From Christiangramia sabulilitoris (lineage in GTDB: Bacteria; Bacteroidota; Bacteroidia; Flavobacteriales; Flavobacteriaceae): a stretch of DNA of 64,000 nt. The notes under the pieces are model-generated. The model worked only from the letters and a program-made list of their open reading frames with translations. It had not been told where the DNA came from and searched no databases. The translations under genes were made by a program, and so were the position numbers. Below are positions 7,487-17,101 of the stretch, one piece after another; position 1 is the first letter of the stretch, and each line of letters starts with the position of its first letter. The stretch spans positions 221,500-285,499 of the forward strand of contig NZ_VHSF01000003.1 in the NCBI RefSeq assembly GCF_007050985.1. The letters run 5' to 3'.

Positions 7487-8530
7487 TCAGGCAGATTTAT
7501 TCGCCAGTTGTCCGCAGGCTGCATCAATATCCTTGCCTCTGGATCGCCTTACCGTAACCGTGATACCATTTCTTTCCAGCATATCCTGGTACATATTCGT
7601 AGCAGCAGAGGCTGCCTGCTGAAAATTCCCGTCATCAATAGGATTATATTCAATAAGATTCACCTTGCAAGGCACATATTTACAGAATTTCACCAGGGCT
7701 TGTGCATCTTCCCGGGTATCATTAATATCCTTCCAGACGATATACTCGTAGGTGATCCTGCTTTTAGTTTTCGAATACCAGTATTCCAGGGACTCTTTGA
7801 GATCCTCTAAGGGAAAGGTTTCATTAAAGGGCATGATCTGGGTTCTCACCTCGTTCCTTGCGGAATGTAGTGAAACAGCCAGTTTGATCTTAGCCTCATC
7901 ATCTGCCAGCTTCTTGATCATTTTAGGAACTCCCGAAGTTGAAATCGTGATCCTTTTCGGCGACATCCCTAATCCTTCAGGAGAAGTGATCTTCTCCACC
8001 GCTTTCATCACGTTATTATAATTCATCAAAGGCTCACCCATGCCCATAAAAACAATATTAGAAAGCGGTCTGTCAAAATAAAGTCGGCTTTCATTATCTA
8101 TGGCTACTACCTGATCATAAATCTCATCCGGATTAAGATTACGCATTCTTTTCAACTTAGCTGTGGCGCAAAACTGGCAATCCAGACTACAACCTACCTG
8201 AGATGACACACATGCTGTGGTCCTTGTTTTGGTAGGTATCAAAACCGACTCAACGGTTAAGGAATCGTGAAGTTTAACCGCATTTTTAATAGTACCATCA
8301 CTGCTTCGCTGCATACGGTCTACGCGAATATGGTTAATCACAAAATTATCCTTTAGCTTTTGCCTGGTTTCCTTCGATATATTGGTCATATCGTCAAAGG
8401 AATGAGCAGCCTTGTTCCATAACCATTCATATACCTGGGTTCCACGAAAAGATTTGTCCCCTTCAGAAACAAAAAATTTCTGCAGTTGTTCTTTCGTTAA
8501 TGCCCGTATATCTTTCTTCTTGTCTTTCAC
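7487..8530 (-). CDS. rlmN: 23S rRNA (adenine-2503-C2)-methyltransferase RlmN
   Basis: 347 residues. The radical-SAM cluster is CX3CX2C at Cys114, Cys118 and Cys121 (CSLDCQFC). The two further catalytic cysteines of the RlmN mechanism are present: Cys107, seven residues before the cluster, and Cys339 (DAACGQL) near the C-terminus. It methylates C2 of A2503 in 23S rRNA and, in E. coli, also A37 of some tRNAs. Its upstream region has its own TAACTTTG promoter element and the queA terminator. Confidence 0.96.
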   Translation of the reverse strand: MKDKKKDIRALTKEQLQKFFVSEGDKSFRGTQVYEWLWNKAAHSFDDMTNISKETRQKLKDNFVINHIRVDRMQRSSDGTIKNAVKLHDSLTVESVLIPTKTRTTACVSSQVGCSLDCQFCATAKLKRMRNLNPDEIYDQVVAIDNESRLYFDRPLSNIVFMGMGEPLMNYNNVMKAVEKITSPEGLGMSPKRITISTSGVPKMIKKLADDEAKIKLAVSLHSARNEVRTQIMPFNETFPLEDLKESLEYWYSKTKSRITYEYIVWKDINDTREDAQALVKFCKYVPCKVNLIEYNPIDDGNFQQAASAATNMYQDMLERNGITVTVRRSRGKDIDAACGQLANKSA

Positions 8531-8542
8531 GCTGCTAAATTA

Positions 8543-8550
8543 CAAAGTTA
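8543..8550 (-). promoter_or_regulatory. Probable -7 promoter element of rlmN
   Basis: TAACTTTG on the minus strand, 12 bases before the rlmN start codon. No clear TTG was found at the expected -33 distance. Confidence 0.5.
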
Positions 8551-8589
8551 AAACCGAATGCTTCAGTCTTTTAAATATCTATAGCTTAC

Positions 8590-8628
8590 AAAAAAGGCCA
8601 TAAACCGTATCATCAGTTTATGGCCTTT
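8590..8628 (-). terminator. Terminator of queA
   Basis: On the minus strand AAAGGCCATAAAC, a 10-base loop, then GTTTATGGCCTTTTTTG: a 13-bp stem followed by a U-tract, about 18 bases past the queA stop. Confidence 0.9.
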
Positions 8629-8646
8629 AAGTTTCAGGATGACTGA

Positions 8647-9702
8647 TTAAAGAATCAGCATTGCATCTCCGTAAGTATAGAATCTGTATTTTTCCTTTAC
8701 CGCCTCTTCATAGGCCTTCTTCATAAAATCGTGACCTGCAAAAGCAGATACCATCATAAGCAAAGTAGATTTTGGAGTATGGAAATTGGTGATCATACAA
8801 TTGGCGATGTTAAAATCGTAAGGCGGGAAAATAAATTTATTAGTCCAGCCACCAAATTCGTTCAAAGTCTGGTCTGAAGAGACAGCACTTTCCAGAACTC
8901 TCATAACCGTCGTCCCAACTGCGCAAACTCTTCTTCTTTCCTGTTTCGCCTTGTTGATAATTTCTGTGGCATCTTTCTGAATAAATGCCTCTTCACTGTC
9001 CATCTTATGCTTGGAAAGATCTTCTACCTCAACCGGACTAAAAGTACCTAAACCAACATGTAAAGTAACCTCAGCAAAATCAACACCTTTGATCTCCAGT
9101 CTCTTTAATAAATGCTTGGAAAAATGCAGACCGGCAGTTGGTGCTGCTACTGCGCCTTCTTTTTTAGCATAAATGGTCTGGTATCTCTCCTCATCTTCCG
9201 GCTCTACCTCTCTTTTAATATATTTTGGCAGTGGAGTTTGCCCCAGTTCTTTCAGTTTCATTCTGAAATCACTATAAGAACCATCATATAAAAATCTTAG
9301 GGTTCTACCACGGGAAGTTGTATTATCTATTACTTCGGCTACCAGACTTTCATCTTCACCAAAATAAAGTTTATTTCCAATTCTTATTTTTCGGGCTGGG
9401 TCCACAAGAACATCCCAAAGTTTAGTTTCCGGGTTTAATTCTCTTAATAAGAAAACTTCTATCCTGGCACCTGTCTTTTCTTTGTTTCCGTATAATCTGG
9501 CGGGAAAAACTTTAGTATTATTAAGAACCATTACATCTTCAGGCTCGAAATAATCGATTATATCTTTGAATTTTTTATGTTCAATCGTCTGCTCTTTGCG
9601 GTTAAGTACCATTAACCTGGCTTCATCCCTGTTTTCAGATGGATATTCAGCCAAAAGTTCTTTAGGCAGTTCAAAATTGAAATTAGAAAGTTTCATTCCC
9701 AT
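8647..9702 (-). CDS. queA: tRNA preQ1(34) S-adenosylmethionine ribosyltransferase-isomerase QueA
   Basis: 351 residues, full length. Recognisable family text: [20 protein letters not shown] near the start, [33 protein letters not shown] in the centre and [17 protein letters not shown] near the end. It transfers the ribosyl part of SAM to preQ1 in tRNA to make epoxyqueuosine. Two ATGs are possible (9702 or 9696). It is preceded by a good promoter and followed by a terminator, so it is probably a single-gene unit. Confidence 0.96.
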   Translation of the reverse strand: MGMKLSNFNFELPKELLAEYPSENRDEARLMVLNRKEQTIEHKKFKDIIDYFEPEDVMVLNNTKVFPARLYGNKEKTGARIEVFLLRELNPETKLWDVLVDPARKIRIGNKLYFGEDESLVAEVIDNTTSRGRTLRFLYDGSYSDFRMKLKELGQTPLPKYIKREVEPEDEERYQTIYAKKEGAVAAPTAGLHFSKHLLKRLEIKGVDFAEVTLHVGLGTFSPVEVEDLSKHKMDSEEAFIQKDATEIINKAKQERRRVCAVGTTVMRVLESAVSSDQTLNEFGGWTNKFIFPPYDFNIANCMITNFHTPKSTLLMMVSAFAGHDFMKKAYEEAVKEKYRFYTYGDAMLIL

Positions 9703-9725
9703 AGTTGTTCCTGTTTTAAAGGCTG

Positions 9726-9757
9726 CAAATATACAATCTCAACATAGGGGTTGTCAA
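9726..9757 (-). promoter_or_regulatory. Promoter of queA
   Basis: TTG (9757-9755), a 21-base spacer and TATATTTG (9733-9726) on the minus strand. This is a full match to the Bacteroidota promoter, 23 bases before the ATG at 9702. Confidence 0.75.
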
Positions 9758-9780
9758 GTAAATGACGGTTTATTTGGAAA

Positions 9781-11007
9781 TTAAATAATTTCGCGTGCGT
9801 TGAAACCCAATTTTTTGAGATCTTTCCAGAAGTCCGGGTAAGATTTTGAGACCACTCCGGCGTCCTCGATGGAGAAAGAAGTTTTAAACGCAAGCGGCGC
9901 AAAAGCCATAGCCATCCTATGATCGTTATACGTTTTTACTAAAACATCCCGGTTCAGGCTCCCTGTGGACAAAAGTTTCAGACAATCATCTGTGATCTCC
10001 ACCATAGCCCCAAACTTTTCCATTTCATTTTTAAGTGCCTGCAACCTGTCTGTTTCCTTTATCTTAAGGGTGTGTAATCCGTCTAATTTACATTCCATAC
10101 CTAAGGCAAGGCAGGTAACGGCAATGGTTTGAGCAATATCTGGTGAATTTCTCAGGTTTTCGTAAATACGGAAAGACCGCTTTCTACCCTCCTTTCTAAG
10201 GATAATCGTATTTTTTCCGAATTCTGTTCGAACGCCGAAATGCTCATAAATTTTCGCCAGGCAGGAATCTCCCTGTCTGCTATCTTTGCGGTAATTGGAT
10301 AAGGTGATCTCTGCAGATTCTGAAATCGCGGCTATACTATAAAAGTAAGAAGCAGAACTCCAGTCAGACTCCACAGCCACAGTGACCGGGTCTACGGTCT
10401 CAACAGGTTCAATATAAATCCTCTCGTCTCTGAAATTACCTTTTATACCAGCCTGCTGTAGAATTTCAAGAGTCATAAGTATATAAGGAGTCGAGGTAAC
10501 CTGCCCTTCTAAAATGATCTCCAGACCATTGGGTAGGGAAGATCCAATTAGCATAAGAGCAGAAATATACTGGCTGCTAATATTGGCTTTTAACTTTACC
10601 GAATCTGCATGTAAACGTTTCCCTTTTATGATCAGCGGAGGAAATCCTACTTGATTTTTATACTGAATATCAGCGCCCATTCTCTGCAAGGCATCAACAA
10701 GTAACCTGACAGGTCTTTCCTGCATTCTTTTACTGCCGGTAAGCTCTACCTCGCATCCTTCTTTTGCTGCAAAATAGGCAGTTAAGAATCTCATGGCTGT
10801 TCCGGCATGGTGAATATCAATAAGACCATCGCCTTTTTCCAGAGCTGCTTTAAGAACAACCGTATCATCGCTGTTGGAAAGGTTCTCTATGCTAATTTCA
10901 GGATATAAAGCCTTGAGAATAAGCAGACGGTTAGATTCACTTTTAGATCCTGTGATCTTAAGATCTGCCTTTACTTCTGTATTTTCATTGATTAGGGATA
11001 GATTCAT
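9781..11007 (-). CDS. aroA: 3-phosphoshikimate 1-carboxyvinyltransferase (EPSP synthase)
   Basis: 408 residues, slightly shorter than E. coli AroA (427). The phosphate-binding segment near the start reads ITGSKSESNRLLIL, and HHAGTAMRFLTAYF matches the second conserved loop. The C-terminal part has KETDRLQALKNEMEKFG and YNDHRMAMAFAPL. It joins shikimate-3-phosphate and PEP on the way to chorismate, feeding the Phe/Tyr operon at 17.8-21.7 kb. It is the last gene of the run that begins with rsgA. Confidence 0.95.
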   Translation of the reverse strand: MNLSLINENTEVKADLKITGSKSESNRLLILKALYPEISIENLSNSDDTVVLKAALEKGDGLIDIHHAGTAMRFLTAYFAAKEGCEVELTGSKRMQERPVRLLVDALQRMGADIQYKNQVGFPPLIIKGKRLHADSVKLKANISSQYISALMLIGSSLPNGLEIILEGQVTSTPYILMTLEILQQAGIKGNFRDERIYIEPVETVDPVTVAVESDWSSASYFYSIAAISESAEITLSNYRKDSRQGDSCLAKIYEHFGVRTEFGKNTIILRKEGRKRSFRIYENLRNSPDIAQTIAVTCLALGMECKLDGLHTLKIKETDRLQALKNEMEKFGAMVEITDDCLKLLSTGSLNRDVLVKTYNDHRMAMAFAPLAFKTSFSIEDAGVVSKSYPDFWKDLKKLGFNAREII

Positions 11008-11036
11008 CTTGGAAATTAAAAGAATAGATTACTAAA

Positions 11037-11291
11037 TTAATCTTTCTTTTGCTTCCCACGAAACTGACCGAAGGCTAAAATAAAACCATATAAAAATGCT
11101 GCCAGTAACTGACCGATTATAAAACGTATAAGCTTACCATTCGCGGTTCTTTCCTCAAAAAATGCTCTAAACTCAAACCCTCCGTATTCAAAGAGCATAC
11201 TAATTACGTTATACAGAATTAAGAATGAGAGTCCCAGCCAGAATACAGATTTCCAAAATGCGTTTTGAGATATTATGGATTTAAACTGCAT
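11037..11291 (-). CDS. Small two-TM membrane protein, unknown function
   Basis: 84 residues. Two hydrophobic stretches (VFWLGLSFLILYNVISMLF and LLAAFLYGFILAFGQF) are separated by a charged loop (EERTANGK), and the tail is basic (RGKQKKD). Its ATG overlaps the stop of the MazG-like gene (TAATG), so translation is coupled. I do not recognise a named family; similar short proteins next to mazG occur in flavobacteria as I recall, which is not verified here. Confidence 0.8.
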   Translation of the reverse strand: MQFKSIISQNAFWKSVFWLGLSFLILYNVISMLFEYGGFEFRAFFEERTANGKLIRFIIGQLLAAFLYGFILAFGQFRGKQKKD

Positions 11292-11617
11292 TACCTAAGT
11301 TTTTCATTATTCTTATGCCTGTCTTTATCCCGTTTTGTTTTGAGATCCAATTTACGGTCAAAGGCCTCCTGCAGATCCACCCCGGTTTGGTTAGCCAGGC
11401 AAAGAACTACAAATACAACATCTGCCAGTTCTTCGCCAAGGTCTTTATTCCTATCGCTTTCCTTTTCACTCTGTTCACCGTAGCGTCTTGCTATGATCCT
11501 GGCAACTTCGCCCACCTCTTCAGTTAGCTGGGCCATATTGGTTAGTTCATTAAAGTAACGAACACCATGTTCCTTTATCCAGTTATCTACCGCTTTCTGC
11601 GCGTTCGCTATGTCCAT
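11291..11617 (-). CDS. MazG-like nucleotide pyrophosphohydrolase
   Basis: 108 residues, a single MazG-type all-alpha NTP-PPase domain. The metal-binding acidic motifs are visible as LTEEVGEVARIIARR and LGEELADVVFVVLCLAN, spaced as in the family. It likely hydrolyses non-canonical or excess (d)NTPs to the monophosphate plus pyrophosphate. Its first 35 bases overlap the 3' end of the upstream DUF3857 gene in another frame, unusually long for neighbours in this window. Confidence 0.88.
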   Translation of the reverse strand: MDIANAQKAVDNWIKEHGVRYFNELTNMAQLTEEVGEVARIIARRYGEQSEKESDRNKDLGEELADVVFVVLCLANQTGVDLQEAFDRKLDLKTKRDKDRHKNNEKLR

Positions 11618-13643
11618 CTTCTAAAGTTTTCTCCAAAACTATAGCTTCGCTATGTTTTTTAATAATATTCGAATAAAACTTTTTCAATAAATCATACTCT
11701 TCTGCCTGAAACGCCGATTTTTTTAAACTTATCAGCGATGAGATCCTGATAGTATTTCCTGCACCGTTAACGATAAATTTGAATTCACCTACATCTTTCC
11801 CAAGACTGAAATGTATACTTTCTGGAAGAGAGGAAATTTCGTAACCATCTGGCAACAAAATATTCACAGTGTGAATTTTTGACTCTGGAAAGTCAAAGAG
11901 AATGGGATAAATTCTTTCATCATCTTTAAAAGGATTTTCCTGAAGGCCTTCAAACAAAAGCGGTTGAAAATAGATCTTATCTCCTATCACGGATGTAGCT
12001 GATGGAATTTTGAAATCGAAATTTTCAATAAGCTCGGCACCCAGGTCCTTATCATTCTCTGAGGTATAATCAGAAATCTCCAGATCCTCAAAGTTTGGCC
12101 ATCTTTTGGCAATCCCGTTATCAGGCTCTGGCATGTAGTGATCTCCCCTAAATTCTTTCGCGAAAAGGCCGGTATATAATTTTCTTTCAATTCCTTCTGC
12201 ACCTGCATCTGTTATCTTGATATTCATACTTACCGCAGTCTGGGATTGATAGGTCGGCATTAAATTGATCCATAAAGAAGTTTTATCATCCCTGATTAAT
12301 CTTCCCTGCCAGTTCCGGGCTCTTTTTGGTAATTCTCCAATCCCGGCGAAAGGATCTGTAGCATCCAGCAGATATATCGATTGTCCAATCTGCAGACCGG
12401 CGATAACATAATTAAAGCCATCCCTGGTTGGATAAAGCGGTACTCCATTAGAAGGAGTACTCACTAAAACAGGATTTGCATTAAGGTTCGCATATTTCAA
12501 CATTGAAATTAAAAGCAAATTAATATCACCTATATTTCCTGAACCCTCTTTGAAGGCTTTTTTAAGGCCGTTATCCGGATAATATCCAGCATTACCATTC
12601 CATTTCACTTTTTGTTTCAGGAAATTGAAAATCTTATTGGTCTTCATCAAAGGATCTGAAATCCCGGCCAGCAACTGGTCTAATTCTTCATCATAATAAT
12701 TATCCCTGGATAAGTCATTACCTATGCCCAGATCATAGTAGATAGATTTAGCCACACCTTCCCAGGATTCAGAATAGTTTTTTACCGTAGAATTCGGGAA
12801 TTTCGTATACTGTAACTCCCAATCAAGAAAAGCGGCATAATTGTGCAAATGTTCTACATAAGATTCCTGCTTTAAAGCTGGAATATTCTCCTTATTGACC
12901 GAATATTTTAAATTAACATATTCTACAACATTGTTGGAAGTTGTATTAGAAACAATAACACCAAATGAATTTGTCTCTCTGTTGAAGCTGGAAAAATTAT
13001 ATTTGGCATTTTTTCTCTCTTCCTGAATATCTATCACCAATGAGGATCGTAAATTCTGGTATTTACTAAAATAAAAATACTCCGGAATCGTTACATCCAC
13101 CTCCAGTTTATCAATTGGAATCGTGTATTGCAACGGAGTTCTACCAATAGAACCCAGATATGGAGAGCGTATTTTATAGATGTATTCTATTACACTACCC
13201 TCTTTTACCGCCGGCATTGTAAATGAGGTAATTCTCCAGTATTTTGAGCTTTCCTCTTCAAAAATCTCATCTTTTCTTAACTTTTCTTCCTCTAATTTGC
13301 CATCTACCATATTATAGGTAATCCCTTTTAGATAGTAAATCTTCTCCTCATCACTACTTCCATTGTACCTACTTATTTTTTTATTTGCCCACTCAAAACC
13401 CTCTTTATTATAGATTTTTATTCGCTCATGTACCTCTGTAATCAGTATAAAACCATCATTCTTATCAAGATCATAGTATACATTCTGGCTACGGTATAAT
13501 ACGGCAGCATCTGCATCTTTCTTTATTGGATGTTCTTTTTGGAGAACCTCTTTTTTCGAGACCTTCCCAAATTTATAATTCTGGCTGTTTCCATGTTGAA
13601 AACAAAAAAACAGCAGACAAATGATGATAAAATTCCTGGACAT
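11583..13643 (-). CDS. Secreted DUF3857/transglutaminase-like protein without the catalytic Cys
   Basis: 686 residues with an N-terminal signal peptide (FIIICLLFFCFQHGNSQ). The N-terminal half matches DUF3857 and is followed by a transglutaminase-like fold. At the position where its neighbour has GYGDCKGL, this protein has GSGNIGDINLLL, so the nucleophilic Cys is Ile. The downstream His position reads FNYVIAG, while an Asp remains (LLDATDP). This suggests a non-enzymatic, perhaps binding, derivative. It lies 3 bp after its homologue, so both are co-transcribed. Probably periplasmic or outer-membrane associated; function unknown. Confidence 0.85.
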   Translation of the reverse strand: MSRNFIIICLLFFCFQHGNSQNYKFGKVSKKEVLQKEHPIKKDADAAVLYRSQNVYYDLDKNDGFILITEVHERIKIYNKEGFEWANKKISRYNGSSDEEKIYYLKGITYNMVDGKLEEEKLRKDEIFEEESSKYWRITSFTMPAVKEGSVIEYIYKIRSPYLGSIGRTPLQYTIPIDKLEVDVTIPEYFYFSKYQNLRSSLVIDIQEERKNAKYNFSSFNRETNSFGVIVSNTTSNNVVEYVNLKYSVNKENIPALKQESYVEHLHNYAAFLDWELQYTKFPNSTVKNYSESWEGVAKSIYYDLGIGNDLSRDNYYDEELDQLLAGISDPLMKTNKIFNFLKQKVKWNGNAGYYPDNGLKKAFKEGSGNIGDINLLLISMLKYANLNANPVLVSTPSNGVPLYPTRDGFNYVIAGLQIGQSIYLLDATDPFAGIGELPKRARNWQGRLIRDDKTSLWINLMPTYQSQTAVSMNIKITDAGAEGIERKLYTGLFAKEFRGDHYMPEPDNGIAKRWPNFEDLEISDYTSENDKDLGAELIENFDFKIPSATSVIGDKIYFQPLLFEGLQENPFKDDERIYPILFDFPESKIHTVNILLPDGYEISSLPESIHFSLGKDVGEFKFIVNGAGNTIRISSLISLKKSAFQAEEYDLLKKFYSNIIKKHSEAIVLEKTLEDGHSERAESGR

Positions 13644-13646
13644 GAT

Positions 13647-15563
13647 TTACGCTTTATTTACTGGGACAATTACGGCTCTTTGGTTAGTTATTTGATGAAC
13701 CTGGCTTATAAAATTTCTGAACTTTTTAAATTTTTCCGGAGGCCAAACACCTTCTAATAACTGTACATTTCTTTGCACGACGATCTGCTGTATTTCATTT
13801 TTATTTACAACTGAAACCTCCAAAGAAATACTACCAAATTCTGTTTTTATAAGTTTACTTTCCGGTAAAGCTTCAACTTCATATCCCACCGGCAGGCTAT
13901 AATTGAAATTCTCCTGGAACGTCCTGCCTCTCTTGATTATAATCTCAGTTTTCCTTTCTTTATCCTTCGCCACCTTAAGATCAAAACCATTTATAAAATT
14001 TAAGGGCATCAACAATCTTTCTCCCGCAGTGCTGCAAAAATTATCTGCATTAAAACTCAGATTTTCTATAAATTCGACATTCTTCTTATCATTTTGAAAA
14101 TCTATGCTTTCAAAATTCAGACTCTGGAAGTGTGCCCAGTTTTCCTGGTAAAATGATTTCCGGCGGTCTTCTGGCTGGTTTTCCAACAGGTAAATATCTC
14201 CGTAGGGAACTCCGTAACTCTTTCTTTGAAATTGTGCATTAAATCCTCCACCGCTATTAAGTTCAATATCAACCCTGACTTTTTGTAAATTTTCCCCGGT
14301 AGTATATTTTCTCGTTCTCACGATTTCTCCACCTTCGGGTTTTATTTTAACAGCATATCTATCGTCTGTAAAATCACCCAGGTAACCAAATGGAATATCC
14401 TGGCTGGTGCATTCCAACCAGATATCCTCATCATTCTCCCGGGGAATGCTCAGGATGACATGATTACCCTGCATTTTGGTAAATTCAGGATCTATATTTC
14501 TTTTAGTACCTCCATAGATCACGGTATAGTCAGATTCAATACCCTGACTTGCCAGGAGAGCTTTGGTATAATTGGTTAAACCTTTACAGTCCCCATAACC
14601 CAATCTGTCTACCTCCATAGCACTGTAGGGTTTCCATCCCCCAATCCCAAGCATAACTGCTATATAGCGCGTATTATCCTGCACATATTTATATATGATG
14701 CGTGCTTTTTCTTCTTTTGATGAAACTCCTTTGGTTAATTCTTCTACCTTACTAACGATTACATCTGACAAAACTCCCTGCCCTGCTACCAGGTTTTGAT
14801 ATTGCCATTTCCCAAATTCTTTCCAATCGCGGGATTCCCCGTCAATTCCTTCCAGAGAAAATTTATCCAGGGCAACAATTACCTGTGCACTTTTGCTTCT
14901 AAATGAAGGTCCCAAAGGTTCAAAAGTATCTGCAGCTATGTTTGTTGCTGAATAATCCAGGTCAAATTCAGAATTGTTAGAACTATAATCCAGTGTTTCC
15001 AGATTACGTTCGGTAAATCTTAAAGGGATCTGAGCATCATTTAAAAGACGGTAAGAAGAATTTTCTATACTTACTTTATAACCTTCCTGTGGCCACCAAT
15101 CTGGCAAAAACACTGAGTTCCTGGTTCTGATCCTGGAGGTATAAATAACCGTATACGGATACTTTTGAGGGGTATAATCAAGATAACTTACTTTATTATC
15201 TGAAAAGAGTATAAAATCCTGGAAATTGCTGCTAACAGAAAAATCTCTTTGTTTAAATTTTCTGATTTCCTTGCCGTTAAAATCAAGAATTACCGCCTTT
15301 TGCTCTTTAATTATTAGACCTTTATCGAAATTCTCGTAGGCATTAATAAATTTTTCTCCAGATTTATTCAGCACTGTGACCACTCTGTGGGTTGATATTT
15401 CCACATCGTCAACAGCTTTGACTTCTATTTCTGTGTGTTGTTTGCGAACAACGGCATTAGCATTAACAAGTAATTTAAGGTCAATAGAATTCACCTTATA
15501 GGTTTCCTGGCTTTGTAGGGTAGAAAAAAGTCCAAGGAAAACCACAATAAAAAAATTGCGCAT
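13647..15563 (-). CDS. Secreted DUF3857 protein with intact transglutaminase-like triad
   Basis: 638 residues. The signal peptide is RNFFIVVFLGLFSTLQSQ. The DUF3857 domain covers roughly the first 250 residues, followed by a transglutaminase-like domain with the expected order Cys (GYGDCKGL), His (QGNHVILSI) and acidic residue (IWLECTS). Such domains may act as cysteine peptidases or transferases on cell-envelope substrates; the substrate is not known. Located between dtd and the Cys-less homologue. Confidence 0.88.
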   Translation of the reverse strand: MRNFFIVVFLGLFSTLQSQETYKVNSIDLKLLVNANAVVRKQHTEIEVKAVDDVEISTHRVVTVLNKSGEKFINAYENFDKGLIIKEQKAVILDFNGKEIRKFKQRDFSVSSNFQDFILFSDNKVSYLDYTPQKYPYTVIYTSRIRTRNSVFLPDWWPQEGYKVSIENSSYRLLNDAQIPLRFTERNLETLDYSSNNSEFDLDYSATNIAADTFEPLGPSFRSKSAQVIVALDKFSLEGIDGESRDWKEFGKWQYQNLVAGQGVLSDVIVSKVEELTKGVSSKEEKARIIYKYVQDNTRYIAVMLGIGGWKPYSAMEVDRLGYGDCKGLTNYTKALLASQGIESDYTVIYGGTKRNIDPEFTKMQGNHVILSIPRENDEDIWLECTSQDIPFGYLGDFTDDRYAVKIKPEGGEIVRTRKYTTGENLQKVRVDIELNSGGGFNAQFQRKSYGVPYGDIYLLENQPEDRRKSFYQENWAHFQSLNFESIDFQNDKKNVEFIENLSFNADNFCSTAGERLLMPLNFINGFDLKVAKDKERKTEIIIKRGRTFQENFNYSLPVGYEVEALPESKLIKTEFGSISLEVSVVNKNEIQQIVVQRNVQLLEGVWPPEKFKKFRNFISQVHQITNQRAVIVPVNKA

Positions 15564-15615
15564 TCCGGGGGGCTGGCTTTAAAGTTTGGCGCAATATATA
15601 AAAAATTAACGTTTT

Positions 15616-16068
15616 TTAACGTTTGTCTTTAGAATCTAGTAAAATTGTTACAGGACCATCATTTATTAAACTAACTTTCATATCTCCGCCAAAAACTCCT
15701 GAACCTACAAATTTTTCAAAACGTTCTTCGAAGATTCTTATGAATTTTTCATACATAGGTTCTGCAAATTCGGGCTTAGCAGCTTTTATGTAACTTGGCC
15801 TGTTTCCTTTTTTAGTACTCGCATGTAAGGTAAACTGGCTTACAATGATTGCCTCACCCCCAATACTTTGTAAAGATTCATTCATCACTCCATCCTCGTC
15901 ATTGAAGATGCGCATATTTATAATTTTCCTGCACAGCCAATCAATATCCTCATCCCCATCTTCATCCTCAATTCCCAGTAAAATCAATAAACCTTTTCGC
16001 ATTACCGCGCATACTTTTTGATCTACCATGACCGAAGCTTCGGAAACACGTTGAATAACAGCTTTCAT
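15616..16068 (-). CDS. dtd: D-aminoacyl-tRNA deacylase
   Basis: 150 residues, the exact family size. Conserved motifs are the SQFTLHAST strand (SQxT) and the C-terminal GPVTILLDSK, the Gly-Pro motif that gives chiral specificity. It removes D-amino acids mischarged on tRNA. Its ATG directly abuts the stop codon of rsgA with no gap, so the two are one transcript. Confidence 0.96.
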   Translation of the reverse strand: MKAVIQRVSEASVMVDQKVCAVMRKGLLILLGIEDEDGDEDIDWLCRKIINMRIFNDEDGVMNESLQSIGGEAIIVSQFTLHASTKKGNRPSYIKAAKPEFAEPMYEKFIRIFEERFEKFVGSGVFGGDMKVSLINDGPVTILLDSKDKR

Positions 16069-17016
16069 CTATTTTTGATATTGATCTACCCGGTAATTAT
16101 CATCTTCGCCCTTCATGATCTGCAAATAACTTTTATATCTGGACCAGGCGATCTCGCCTTCCTCCAGAGCATCTTTTACCGCACATTTAGGTTCCTCAAC
16201 ATGCAGGCAATTATGAAATTTGCAATCCTGTTTGCGCTCAAAGAATTCCGGAAAATAATCACCAATTTCCTCTCGGTCCATATCTACGACCCCAAAACCT
16301 TTAATTCCGGGGGTATCTATTATGCGGGCATCAAAACTCAGGTCGAACATCTCGGCAAAGGTGGTAGTATGCTGTCCCTGGCTATGCTGCCTGGAAATTT
16401 CTGAAGTTTTGAGATCGAGGCTGGGTTCAATAGCATTTATCAGGGTAGATTTCCCGGTACCACTATGCCCCGAGATCATGCTGGTTTTACCGGTCATTTT
16501 ATCCTTAACCTTATCCACATTTTTACCCAGTTTGGCCGAGATCCCGATGCATTCGTAACCTGCACCCCGGTACATTTTAGCAAGGTATTTTACCTCACCC
16601 AATTCTTCCGGAGAATAGGTATCCACCTTATTAAATAAAAGTACTGCTTTAATCTCGTAGGCCTCTGCCGTCACTAAAAAACGATCTATGAAGGTGGTAA
16701 GTGTAGGTGGATTATTTAAGGTAATGAGCAAAAATACCTGGTCAATATTAGAAGCTATGATATGGGTTTGCTTCGAGAGATTTACAGATTTACGAATAAT
16801 ATAATTATCGCGCTCCGTGATCTTTTTGATGACCCCGGTATTTCCTTCGACACCTTCCTCTAAATCAAAAGAAACCTTATCTCCCACGGCAACCGGATTT
16901 GTACTTTTGATACCCTGAATCCTGAATTTTCCTTTTATACGGCATTCAAAGAATTCTCCATTCTCAGCTTTTACCTGATACCAGCTTCCTGTAGATTTAT
17001 AAACCGTTCCCTGCAT
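16069..17016 (-). CDS. rsgA: Ribosome small-subunit-dependent GTPase A
   Basis: 315 residues. An N-terminal OB-fold (KAENGEFFECRIKGKFRIQG) precedes a circularly permuted GTPase with motif order G4 (FNKVD), G1 (GHSGTGKSTLIN) and G3 (DTPGIKGFG). The C-terminal zinc-binding motif is present (CKFHNCLHVEEPKC). It acts in late 30S maturation. It is the first gene of the minus-strand run rsgA-dtd-DUF3857-DUF3857-mazG-like. Confidence 0.97.
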   Translation of the reverse strand: MQGTVYKSTGSWYQVKAENGEFFECRIKGKFRIQGIKSTNPVAVGDKVSFDLEEGVEGNTGVIKKITERDNYIIRKSVNLSKQTHIIASNIDQVFLLITLNNPPTLTTFIDRFLVTAEAYEIKAVLLFNKVDTYSPEELGEVKYLAKMYRGAGYECIGISAKLGKNVDKVKDKMTGKTSMISGHSGTGKSTLINAIEPSLDLKTSEISRQHSQGQHTTTFAEMFDLSFDARIIDTPGIKGFGVVDMDREEIGDYFPEFFERKQDCKFHNCLHVEEPKCAVKDALEEGEIAWSRYKSYLQIMKGEDDNYRVDQYQK

Positions 17017-17067
17017 TAAAATGATATAAAATTAAAATCCTGATGTTTTATGTTAAATTTTTTAAGA

Positions 17068-17075
17068 TATATTTG
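17068..17075 (+). promoter_or_regulatory. -7 promoter element before the 17102 gene
   Basis: TATATTTG, a perfect TAnnTTTG match 26 bases before the ATG at 17102. The upstream -33 element is T-rich but not a clear TTG. Confidence 0.6.
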
Positions 17076-17101
17076 TCGCATCCAATAATTAACCTATTAC
17101 C

